Shown in pieces: positions 1 through 6,403 of a DNA stretch of 8,806 nt (positions are counted from its first letter, which is position 1; every line of letters begins with the position of its first letter). Origin of the DNA: Bacteroidota bacterium. Its GTDB lineage: Bacteria > Bacteroidota > Bacteroidia > Chitinophagales > Chitinophagaceae. Under the pieces are notes generated by a model. That model was not told the origin of the DNA and searched no databases. It saw only the letters and a list, made by a program, of their open reading frames with translations. A program made the position numbers and the translations under genes. Location of the stretch: assembly GCA_023391315.1 (NCBI GenBank), contig JAEWBD010000038.1:1-8806 (forward strand). The letters are read 5' to 3'.

Positions 1-348
1 GGTATCGGTTACACGGTTGTAATGATTCTCCAGCAAATCCCATTCTTCCTGCGGCGTTAAATCGCGGTAATTGGGCACGCGCTTATAACTGTTATGCGCC
101 ACAAGGTTCATTACGTCTTCTTCCAGGTTAGCGCCGGTGCAACTGATAATATCAATCTTTCCCTGCCGTATCATTTCGGCCAGGGAAATGCCAAGTTCGG
201 CTGTACTCATGGCGCCGGCAAGCGTAACCATCATTTTACCACCTTCATTCAAATGCACCTCATAACCTTTAGCAGCATCCATTAAGGCGGCGGCATTAAA
301 ATGGCGGTAGTGATGCTGTATAAATTGCGAAACAGGTCCTTTATTCAT
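1..348 (-). CDS. Deoxyhypusine synthase family protein (N-terminal part, truncated by window edge)
   Basis: The reverse strand reads 116 codons from an ATG at 346-348 and stays open to position 1, so the C-terminal part is missing. The protein starts MNKGPVSQFIQHHYRHFNAA and contains a GAMSTAELG segment (about residues 45-53), IDIISCTGANLEEDVM (65-80) and NYRDLTPQEEWDLLENHYNR (93-112). These match the NAD-binding Rossmann start of the deoxyhypusine synthase fold; the TGANLEEDV stretch corresponds to TAGGVEED in eukaryotic enzymes. Family knowledge: the eukaryotic enzyme transfers the aminobutyl group of spermidine to a lysine of eIF5A, while bacterial relatives are linked to polyamine chemistry such as homospermidine formation, and the true substrate here is unknown. 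The catalytic lysine lies in the unseen part. No strong ribosome site precedes the ATG. The gene is divergent from mrdA. Family assignment is confident, reaction is not. Confidence 0.88.
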   Translation of the reverse strand, partial: MNKGPVSQFIQHHYRHFNAAALMDAAKGYEVHLNEGGKMMVTLAGAMSTAELGISLAEMIRQGKIDIISCTGANLEEDVMNLVAHNSYKRVPNYRDLTPQEEWDLLENHYNRVTDT

Positions 349-366
349 CTTTAAAATTTAAGATAG

Positions 367-374
367 CAAAAATA
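367..374 (-). promoter_or_regulatory. Possible -7 element for the deoxyhypusine-synthase-like gene
   Basis: On the minus strand this reads TATTTTTG, an exact fit to the Bacteroidota -7 form TAnnTTTG, 18 bp before the ATG. No good TTTG is found at the expected 19-21 bp further upstream, and the area is A/T-rich, so a chance match is quite possible. Confidence 0.25.
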
Positions 375-451
375 ATTTTTTACAAACAAGTGGGCCGTTA
401 AAGATGTGGTTTTTAAATATATCATTCATTAAGTGCCCGAATAAATCGCTG

Positions 452-460
452 TTATCCACA
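452..460 (+). promoter_or_regulatory. Perfect DnaA-box match (TTATCCACA)
   Basis: The 9-mer TTATCCACA is identical to the high-affinity DnaA box consensus. It lies in the 235-bp divergent gap, about 60 bp upstream of the likely mrdA promoter. It is single: I saw no second box, no cluster and no replication gene, so this is not an origin. It could be a DnaA-dependent regulatory site or chance; a given 9-mer is expected less than once in a window of this size counting both strands. Confidence 0.35.
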
Positions 461-520
461 TGCGGGGCAGAACTATTTGCATCAACCATTCTTTTGTGCA
501 AAATTTTTGCTTTTATTCAC

Positions 521-551
521 CTTGTTTATCATTTTCTTATTATAAAATTTG
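521..551 (+). promoter_or_regulatory. Likely Bacteroidota-type promoter of mrdA-rodA
   Basis: CTTG at 521-524 (one mismatch to TTTG) is followed, after a 19-nt spacer, by AAAATTTG at 544-551 (one mismatch to TAnnTTTG). The spacing fits the primary sigma factor promoter of Bacteroidota. Transcription would begin near 556-560, leaving a leader of about 25 nt before the mrdA ATG at 584. It is judged by eye only. Confidence 0.4.
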
Positions 552-583
552 CAGCAGAACATTAAAGCGTCTACCAATAATAC

Positions 584-2668
584 ATGCCCGTTTATAATCA
601 GTCAAGGAGCAGGATAATACAGGTTATTTTTATCATTATTTTCCTGCTCATCGTAGTTCAGTTGCTCAACCTGCAGATATTTTCAACAGAATATAAACTG
701 CAGGCGGAAAACAATGCTATTTACCGCAAGGTAATTTACCCGGACCGGGGCATTATCTATGACCGCCGGGGCAAGGCTATTCTTGAAAATACCATTATGT
801 ACGACCTGATGGTAACGCCGTATGAAACCAAAGGCATTGATACAATGGCGCTGTGCGATATACTTGGTATTGATACGGCGGAATATCATAAACGCATTAT
901 TACGGCCATCATCCGGAATTCCCGTTATAAACCGGGCATTTTTGAACCACTTATAAGCGATGAAGCTTTTGCCAGGCTGAATGAGAACATGTATAAATTT
1001 CCCGGGTTTAATATTGTTGAAAGACCGGTTAGAGCTTATCCCTTTCATTCGGCTGCCAACGTTCTGGGTTATCTTGGTGAGGTTGACAGCAGCTTTTTAA
1101 AAAGACATGCAACAGAAGGATACGAAGCAGGCGATTATGCGGGCATGACAGGCCTCGAACGCAGTTACGAAAAAGTATTAATGGGACAGCGTGGCGTGAA
1201 GCGGTTTATACGCGACAATAAAAACAGGATACAAGGCTCTTACAACAATGGCATTTTTGATACGGCGGCCATCGCCGGGCGCAATTTATACACCAGCATG
1301 GATGTTAACCTGCAAATACTTGCCGAAAAACTATTACAAAATAAAATAGGCAGTGCTGTTGCCATCAATCCAAAAACCGGCGGCATACTGGCTATGGCTA
1401 CAGCGCCATCGTATGATCCGGTTATGCTTACCGGCTCCCAGCGGCGTAAAAATTTTGGAAGACTGATTTTAGATACAGCCCGCCCGTTATTAAACAGGGC
1501 CATAAAGGGGCAGTATCCGCCGGGCTCAACTTTTAAACCACTAGATGCTTTAATTGCACTGGATGAAGGTGTAATTACCCCATCTTATGGTTACCCGTGC
1601 AGCGGCGCTTACTATGCCTGCGGCAGGCCGGTTAGATGTACCGAGCATTGGAGCGGTCATTCCAAAGACCTGCGTACCGCAATTGCCTGGTCATGCAATT
1701 CGTATTTCAGCAATGTTTTCAGGCTTATTGTTGACAATAAAAAATACCCAAATGTGCGCATGGGTTATACGCAGTGGCAACACTATATGAATGCTTTTGG
1801 CTACGGCGTTGATCTGAATATTGATATACCAAGCGAAGACGATGGAAATATTCCCGATACATCCGGTTACAACCGCGACTTTGGCGGCAACAGGTGGAAT
1901 AGTTGCAATATGGTTACCTTAGGCATAGGACAGGACAGGATGCTGGCCACACCTTTGCAGATGGCTAATGCCATGTGCATCATCGCCAATAAAGGGTATT
2001 ACTATACGCCGCATTTTGTAGACAGCATTGAGAACGAAACAGTGACAGATTCTCAGTTTGTTGGTAAGTACAGAGTTAAACATACGCCGCTTGAACATAT
2101 TTCTGACGCTTCGTTTAGTGTGGTACAGTTAGGTATGCACGATGTGGCCGAATTTGGTACGGCAAGAAGGGCTCAGATTGAAGGTGTTAATATTTGCGCT
2201 AAAACGGGTACGGCACAAAATCCGCATGGTAAAGACCACTCATTATTTGTTGCCTTTGCACCCATGGAAGATCCCAAAATAGCTATTTGTGTTGTAGTGG
2301 AAAATGCAGGCTTTGGTGCCACCTGGGCAGCGCCAATTGCCTCGCTTATGATGGAACAATATTTAAAAGATTCTATTTCTGAAAAGCGCAAACCGGAAGT
2401 GGAAAGAATCGCCAGTGCTGATCTTATTCCTGCTGCCATAAAACAATGGTATCATAAAAAAGATTCTATCAAGTTGGCTAAACAGGCGCAAAAAATAAAT
2501 GCGGATGCAGCGCCGGTTTTCCAGAATAACCTTGAAACAAGCAGGCAGGTACAGTATGATCCTGAAGCTGAGCCTAACCGTAAAGGCAACGGCGATACTA
2601 TACCGGTGAAAAATAAACCGGCCATACAAACGCCGGATGAAAAACGAAAGGCTAAACCTAAAAATTAA
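584..2668 (+). CDS. mrdA: Penicillin-binding protein 2 (elongasome D,D-transpeptidase)
   Basis: This 694-aa class B penicillin-binding protein crosslinks peptidoglycan in the periplasm during cell elongation, working with RodA. It has a short cytoplasmic start, one membrane anchor (about residues 11-31) and the PBP-dimer-domain entry motif RGIIYDRRG (55-63). The transpeptidase domain shows all three catalytic motifs: S315-T-F-K318 (SxxK, catalytic Ser315) in YPPGSTFKP, S370-C-N372 (SxN), and K540-T-G542 in KTGTAQNPHG. A Cys/His-rich stretch, C339, C346, C352, H355 and H359, precedes the SxN motif and could bind metal. About 100 residues after the transpeptidase domain form a charged, low-complexity tail ending AKPKN, making it somewhat longer than the roughly 630-aa E. 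coli protein. The ATG at 584 has no clear Shine-Dalgarno but places the anchor correctly. The stop lies 2 bp before rodA, indicating co-transcription. Confidence 0.97.
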   Translation: MPVYNQSRSRIIQVIFIIIFLLIVVQLLNLQIFSTEYKLQAENNAIYRKVIYPDRGIIYDRRGKAILENTIMYDLMVTPYETKGIDTMALCDILGIDTAEYHKRIITAIIRNSRYKPGIFEPLISDEAFARLNENMYKFPGFNIVERPVRAYPFHSAANVLGYLGEVDSSFLKRHATEGYEAGDYAGMTGLERSYEKVLMGQRGVKRFIRDNKNRIQGSYNNGIFDTAAIAGRNLYTSMDVNLQILAEKLLQNKIGSAVAINPKTGGILAMATAPSYDPVMLTGSQRRKNFGRLILDTARPLLNRAIKGQYPPGSTFKPLDALIALDEGVITPSYGYPCSGAYYACGRPVRCTEHWSGHSKDLRTAIAWSCNSYFSNVFRLIVDNKKYPNVRMGYTQWQHYMNAFGYGVDLNIDIPSEDDGNIPDTSGYNRDFGGNRWNSCNMVTLGIGQDRMLATPLQMANAMCIIANKGYYYTPHFVDSIENETVTDSQFVGKYRVKHTPLEHISDASFSVVQLGMHDVAEFGTARRAQIEGVNICAKTGTAQNPHGKDHSLFVAFAPMEDPKIAICVVVENAGFGATWAAPIASLMMEQYLKDSISEKRKPEVERIASADLIPAAIKQWYHKKDSIKLAKQAQKINADAAPVFQNNLETSRQVQYDPEAEPNRKGNGDTIPVKNKPAIQTPDEKRKAKPKN

Positions 2669-2670
2669 TC

Positions 2671-4026
2671 ATGAGCAGGGCAATTCCAAAATCAGTTTCA
2701 AGAGGTGTTGACTGGCTTACGGTGTGGCTGTATGCCGTACTGGTTTGCATTGGTATTCTTTGCATTTTCATGGCTGAATATAACCCGGCAACCTATACAC
2801 CATCTTCCTTTTTCCAGGGCCAAACAAATTACAGCAAACAATTGCTTTTTGCAGGTCTCTCAGTAATAGTGGCTACTTTTATTATTTTAAGCGACAGCAA
2901 GCTCTATCCTGCATTTGCCAATTTGTTGTATCTATTCGGCATCTTACTCATGCTTTCGGTATTTGTTTTAGGTAAAGATGTGAACGGCTCCAAAAGCTGG
3001 ATTCCTTTAGGTGGCGGCTTTAATCTTCAACCTGCAGAATTGTGTAAGATATTTACAGCGTTAGCCCTTGCAAAATATCTTTCCCAGCTAAACATGGATT
3101 TCAGTAAGCTGCAATCGCAGGTTATTGCAGGCGCAATCGCCATGCTGCCGGCAGCCATTTCTGTGCTGCAAAACGAAACAGGCCTTGCATTGGTGTATCT
3201 GAGTTTTTTTATAGTAATGTACCGCGAAGGTTTACCCGGAATTATTCTTGTTATCGGTTTCTCATTCGGTGCACTGGTGGTAGCCACTTTATTGGTTGAA
3301 AAGAATTTGCTGGCCATTGTATTAACATTGATTGCAGCATTGATTGTATTCATTTTCCGCCGCCAGATTTTTACAAGAAAGCGCTGGAATATTTTAATTC
3401 TTATTGTTTCAATATGGTTTGTTTGTGTGGGCATACAGCGTTTTATTGTGCCCTATATTTTTAATAATGTTTTTGAATGTTATCAAAGCCAGCGCATTTA
3501 CAGCGCCGTGGGCAAAGACTACGACTGCAGTCAGAATATACATTCTATAAGGCAGGAAGAGGCAACCGGTAAAGCTTCCATCAAACCGGACGATTATAAT
3601 GTACGCCAAAGTAAAATTGCTATTGGTTCGGGTGGCTTTTTGGGCAAAGGTTTTTTAAAGGGCACGCAAACCCGTGGCCGGTATGTGCCGGAGCAGTCCA
3701 CCGATTTTATTTTTACTTCGCTTGGAGAAGCGTTTGGTTTTGTAGGCTCATTTCTTTTTCTTGCCGTATATTTTATACTGCTGCTGCGCATCATATTTCT
3801 TGCCGAAAGACAGCGCAGTGGCTTCAGCCGTATTTATGCTTATAGCGTGGCCAGTATTCTTTTTTTTCATATTGTGGTGAATGTTTGTATGACCATCGGA
3901 CTCTTCCCGGTTATTGGTATTCCATTGCCGCTGATAAGCTATGGCGGTTCATCACTGCTCACATTTACCATCATGATCTTTATTATGATAAGGCTTGATG
4001 CAGACAGGCAGATGGTATTGCGTTAA
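2671..4026 (+). CDS. rodA: RodA, SEDS-family peptidoglycan glycosyltransferase
   Basis: This 451-aa multi-pass membrane protein polymerises lipid II into glycan strands and partners with PBP2. About ten hydrophobic segments are visible, beginning near residue 15. SEDS hallmarks are GSKSWIPLGGGFNLQPAELCK (W110, Q120-P-A-E123), QSKIAIGSGGFLGKGF (313-328), PEQSTDFIF (340-348) with D345 at the position of the essential periplasmic aspartate, and PLPLISYGGSS (418-428). It is longer than the 370-aa E. coli RodA. Much of the excess lies in the large periplasmic loop, about residues 265-310, where a segment after YQSQRIYSAVGKDYD carries C286 and pairs with C270 as a possible disulfide. The start is 2 bp after the mrdA stop, and translational coupling is likely. 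Confidence 0.97.
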   Translation: MSRAIPKSVSRGVDWLTVWLYAVLVCIGILCIFMAEYNPATYTPSSFFQGQTNYSKQLLFAGLSVIVATFIILSDSKLYPAFANLLYLFGILLMLSVFVLGKDVNGSKSWIPLGGGFNLQPAELCKIFTALALAKYLSQLNMDFSKLQSQVIAGAIAMLPAAISVLQNETGLALVYLSFFIVMYREGLPGIILVIGFSFGALVVATLLVEKNLLAIVLTLIAALIVFIFRRQIFTRKRWNILILIVSIWFVCVGIQRFIVPYIFNNVFECYQSQRIYSAVGKDYDCSQNIHSIRQEEATGKASIKPDDYNVRQSKIAIGSGGFLGKGFLKGTQTRGRYVPEQSTDFIFTSLGEAFGFVGSFLFLAVYFILLLRIIFLAERQRSGFSRIYAYSVASILFFHIVVNVCMTIGLFPVIGIPLPLISYGGSSLLTFTIMIFIMIRLDADRQMVLR

Positions 4027-4086
4027 TTTATAATTTATGTTTACTATTGAAGCTGAACATTTAACGGTTCACGCCGGGGATTTACA

Positions 4087-4692
4087 ATGAATGCTGATTT
4101 TTACAACACTATAAAAGAACCGTCAACCGCAGAGTTTAAAGACCGGGGCAGTAAATTTATTGCCTTTGCTTATCCCATTAATAGTATTGATGATTTTAAA
4201 AATTATCGTGCACAGTTAAAGAAAGAACATCCCAAAGCCAATCATCATTGTTTTGCTTACAGACTTGGAACAGATGGAAATAATTTCCGCGTAAGCGACG
4301 ATGGCGAACCTTCCGGTTCTGCCGGCAGGCCAATCCTCGGGCAGATAGACAGCCGTGAATTAACCAACATATTAATTGTTGTGGTTCGATATTTCGGCGG
4401 TACATTATTAGGTGTCCCCGGCCTGATCAACGCGTATAAAACATCCGCAGCGCTTGCCTTGGAACAATCCGTTATCATACAAAAACCTGTTTTAATTTCT
4501 TACCGTTTACAGTTTGATTATATGCTTATGAATGAAATAATGAAATCGATAAAGCAATACGGTTGTGAAATTTTTAAACAGGAACTACAATTGTTTTGTT
4601 TAATGGAGATCGGTATTCCAAAAAACAAACATGCAGCAATGTTGAATATTTTAAATGATATAAAGGGATTGGAATTAAGTAAAATCGGTTAG
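4087..4692 (+). CDS. YigZ/IMPACT family protein (UPF0029)
   Basis: The 201-aa product is a soluble YigZ/IMPACT protein. The N-terminal UPF0029 domain (about residues 10-118) shows KDRGSKFIAFAYPI (18-31), HHCFAYRLG, VSDDGEPSGSAGRP (69-82) and the signature VVRYFGGTLLGVPGL (99-113). The remaining ~80 residues fit the DUF1949-type C-terminal domain. Family knowledge: eukaryotic IMPACT/Yih1 regulates the kinase GCN2; bacterial YigZ has no settled biochemical role. The ATG at 4087 follows GGGGA at 4076-4080, a weak Shine-Dalgarno-like site. The gap to rodA is 60 bp, so it may be read through from the mrdA operon, but a functional link is not implied. A 17-codon ORF at 4037-4090 overlaps its start as ATGA. 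Confidence 0.92.
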   Translation: MNADFYNTIKEPSTAEFKDRGSKFIAFAYPINSIDDFKNYRAQLKKEHPKANHHCFAYRLGTDGNNFRVSDDGEPSGSAGRPILGQIDSRELTNILIVVVRYFGGTLLGVPGLINAYKTSAALALEQSVIIQKPVLISYRLQFDYMLMNEIMKSIKQYGCEIFKQELQLFCLMEIGIPKNKHAAMLNILNDIKGLELSKIG

Positions 4693-4769
4693 TTATTTAA
4701 CGCGAGTTCGGGATAAGAATATTGATTTAGTTTGAATATAAAGTTGTTCAATTTATTATGAAGGTGAGC

Positions 4770-4848
4770 CTTCAGCTCGACAACAGAGAGGTCTCATGAT
4801 TTTTTGAAGGTTGTTATTCGGGAGATTTCTCCTGTCGTCGAAATGACG
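4770..4848. repeat. Long imperfect inverted repeat, REP-like, between convergent genes
   Basis: The left arm, 4770-4799, begins CTTCAGCTCGACAACAG. The right arm, 4818-4848, read on the minus strand begins CGTCATTTCGACGACAGGAG. Aligned by eye with one gap, the arms agree at about 22 of 30 positions, including TCGAC, ACAG, AGA and TCTC. The spacer is about 18 nt and contains a T-run. The right arm's ATTTCGAC...GAGAAATCTC text resembles a dispersed intergenic repeat seen in many bacterial genomes, including Bacteroidota (recalled, not searched). Its position between the ends of yigZ and the oxidoreductase gene would suit a bidirectional transcription terminator. Only one copy is in this window. 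Confidence 0.6.
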
Positions 4849-4877
4849 TGCGCCCCGTTCCTTATGCCGGACTCACG

Positions 4878-6314
4878 TTATTTAAGCTTTATTCCAAACA
4901 CATCTTTCAATGCTTTTTTAGCTGCATGATAACCGTTCATGCCATGCACGCCACCACCTGGTGGCGTGGAAGCGGAGCAGATATATAACCCTTTCGCAGA
5001 TGTTTTATAAGGCGATAGCCGCAAAGCCGGCCGCGTAAATAATTGTGATATTAAAGGCGCACCGCCATTAATATCGCCGCCAATATAATTTGCATTATAT
5101 ACCTGCATGTCTGCCGCATTCATTGCATGTTTGGCGAGGATGCAATCTTTAAAACCCGGCGCAAAACGTTCAATCTGCTGCTCAATTACATCAGTTATAT
5201 TCTTCTCTGAATTATTCGGCACATGGCAGTAAGCCCAGGCTGTGTGTTTTCCCTGCGGTGCTCTTGAAGTATCAAATAAACTTTGCTGCGTCAGCAATAC
5301 AAAAGGCTTGCCGGCATGTTTGCCATTCCATGCAAGCGCTTCGCTTAAAGCGATTTCTTTTATTGAATTGCCGAGATGTACAGTGCCTGCCTGCCTGCAT
5401 TCCGGCGCAGTGAAAGGTATAGGTTCCGATAAAGCAAAATCCACTTTATAAACACCCATGCCATATTTAAAATTGCTTAACTGCTTTGAATATAAAGATG
5501 AAAACTTGTTGCCGGCTATCTGCAACAATTGTTTTGGCGACACATCAAACAATACGGCATGGCTTGAAGGAAGCTGCTGCAAAGAGCTGACATTAAAACC
5601 CGTTTCAATTTTTCCGCCAAGTGATGTATAATAAGCCGCCAGCGTATTGGCAAGTTGCTGCGAGCCGCCTTTTATTAAAGGCCATCCTTTATAATGTGCT
5701 GCCATCATCAGCACCAATGCAATAGCCGATGTGGCAGTTTTGGAAAACGGCAGCATTGAATGCGCGGCCATTCCTGCAAACAATCCCCTGGCTTCTTCTG
5801 TTTTAAATGCTTTAGATAGTATAGCCGCAGGCTGAAGCGCCTTCAATCCAAAGCCTGCCATGATCAAAGGATGTTTTGGAAATTTGAACGGGCCTAAAAT
5901 AAACGGTAATATCTTATCGCAATTTTTATATAAAGGCATTACCAGATTTTCATAAGCACTTCCATCAATACCTAAACCTTCAATTGTTTTTTGTATGGAT
6001 TGATACAACACTGCCGCTTTGTTATTATCGAAAGGATGAGCGGCAGCAATAGTTGGTTCAATAAAGTTTAAACCAAATTCCGCTAATGGTAAGCTGTTAA
6101 AAAATGGAGAGCTCACCGCCATGGGGTGAATAGCCGCGCATACATCATGCAAAAAGCCGGGCAGCGTAAGTTCTGCCGACCGCATACCGCCGCCAACCGT
6201 TGCTTTGCCTTCAAGCAATAATGTGGAAAGACCCTGTTGCTGCAAAGTGATAGCAGCAGCAAAACCATTTGGGCCCGAGCCAACAATTACGGCATCAAAA
6301 TCTCTTTTAAGCAA
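4878..6314 (-). CDS. FAD-dependent oxidoreductase, phytoene-desaturase/PYROXD2-like
   Basis: The 478-aa product is a flavoprotein of the CrtI/PYROXD2 group (COG1233 type). The N-terminal dinucleotide fold reads DAVIVGSGPNGFAAA, with GxGxxG at G12-G17. E35 ends the second strand to hold the FAD ribose, followed by the GGGMRS turn (41-46). ELTLPGFLHDVCAAIHPM is typical of the PYROXD2 branch rather than true carotenoid desaturases. The C-terminal FAD motif is TPPGGGVHGMNGYHAA (about 450-465). Substrate is unknown, and no carotenoid genes lie nearby. The start is TTG at 6312-6314: no in-frame ATG occurs between it and an upstream in-frame stop, and the Rossmann strand begins only four residues later. 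The gene is divergent from the LMF gene across an 89-bp gap. Length is slightly below the usual 500-530 residues, with both ends intact. Confidence 0.9.
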   Translation of the reverse strand: MLKRDFDAVIVGSGPNGFAAAITLQQQGLSTLLLEGKATVGGGMRSAELTLPGFLHDVCAAIHPMAVSSPFFNSLPLAEFGLNFIEPTIAAAHPFDNNKAAVLYQSIQKTIEGLGIDGSAYENLVMPLYKNCDKILPFILGPFKFPKHPLIMAGFGLKALQPAAILSKAFKTEEARGLFAGMAAHSMLPFSKTATSAIALVLMMAAHYKGWPLIKGGSQQLANTLAAYYTSLGGKIETGFNVSSLQQLPSSHAVLFDVSPKQLLQIAGNKFSSLYSKQLSNFKYGMGVYKVDFALSEPIPFTAPECRQAGTVHLGNSIKEIALSEALAWNGKHAGKPFVLLTQQSLFDTSRAPQGKHTAWAYCHVPNNSEKNITDVIEQQIERFAPGFKDCILAKHAMNAADMQVYNANYIGGDINGGAPLISQLFTRPALRLSPYKTSAKGLYICSASTPPGGGVHGMNGYHAAKKALKDVFGIKLK

Positions 6315-6378
6315 AATATTTAAACTGTTTAGTAATGCAAGTTAACAGCAGAATGATAAAGGTAATTTTTACCTTCAT
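6307..6378 (-). CDS. Tiny ORF with signal-peptide-like sequence (doubtful)
   Basis: An ATG at 6376-6378 opens 23 codons on the minus strand. The peptide starts MKVKITFIILLLTC and ends in TAA at 6307-6309. A lysine-containing start, a hydrophobic core and a lipobox-like LLTC look like a lipoprotein signal peptide with almost nothing after it. The ORF overlaps the first 8 bp of the oxidoreductase gene in another frame, so it could couple translation to the TTG start, be the remnant of a decayed lipoprotein gene, or be chance in A/T-rich DNA. No clear ribosome site is seen. Confidence 0.18.
   Translation of the reverse strand: MKVKITFIILLLTCITKQFKYFA
6359..6375. promoter_or_regulatory. Perfect 7-bp-arm palindrome in a divergent promoter region (possible operator)
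   Basis: AAGGTAA at 6359-6365, a TTT centre, then TTACCTT at 6369-6375 form a perfect inverted repeat. It lies in the 89-bp gap between the divergent oxidoreductase and LMF genes. It overlaps a minus-strand TACCTTTA (6357-6364) and directly precedes a plus-strand TATAATTG (6378-6385), each one mismatch from TAnnTTTG. A good TTTG at the proper distance is missing for both. The position would suit a shared repressor site, but this is inference. Confidence 0.35.
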
Positions 6379-6403
6379 ATAATTGTGCGGCAAAGCATAA
6401 CAG

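Noticed and set aside
94..285. Plus-strand 63-codon frame at the left edge
   Set aside because: It is antisense to the clearly conserved deoxyhypusine-synthase-family gene and its translation resembles nothing known.
452..460. Replication origin suggested by the DnaA box
   Set aside because: There is only one box, with no iterons, no dnaA/dnaN or rep gene, and ordinary housekeeping genes on both sides.
3027..3434. 135-codon minus-strand frame within rodA
   Set aside because: It is antisense to well-conserved RodA membrane segments; its length is a by-product of the codon pattern of the real gene.
4054..4071. TGAAC...GTTCA stem between rodA and the YigZ-family gene as a terminator
   Set aside because: It has a 5-bp stem with an 8-nt loop and no T-run, too weak to call.
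5242..5451. 69-codon plus-strand frame inside the oxidoreductase gene
   Set aside because: It is antisense to a well-supported flavoprotein gene and has no recognisable features or ribosome site.
4878..6314. Carotenoid phytoene desaturase (crtI)
   Set aside because: FAD motifs are shared, but the N-terminal GFLHDVCAAIHPM and C-terminal TPPGGGVHGMNGY patterns fit the PYROXD2-like branch, and no crtB or other carotenoid genes are present.
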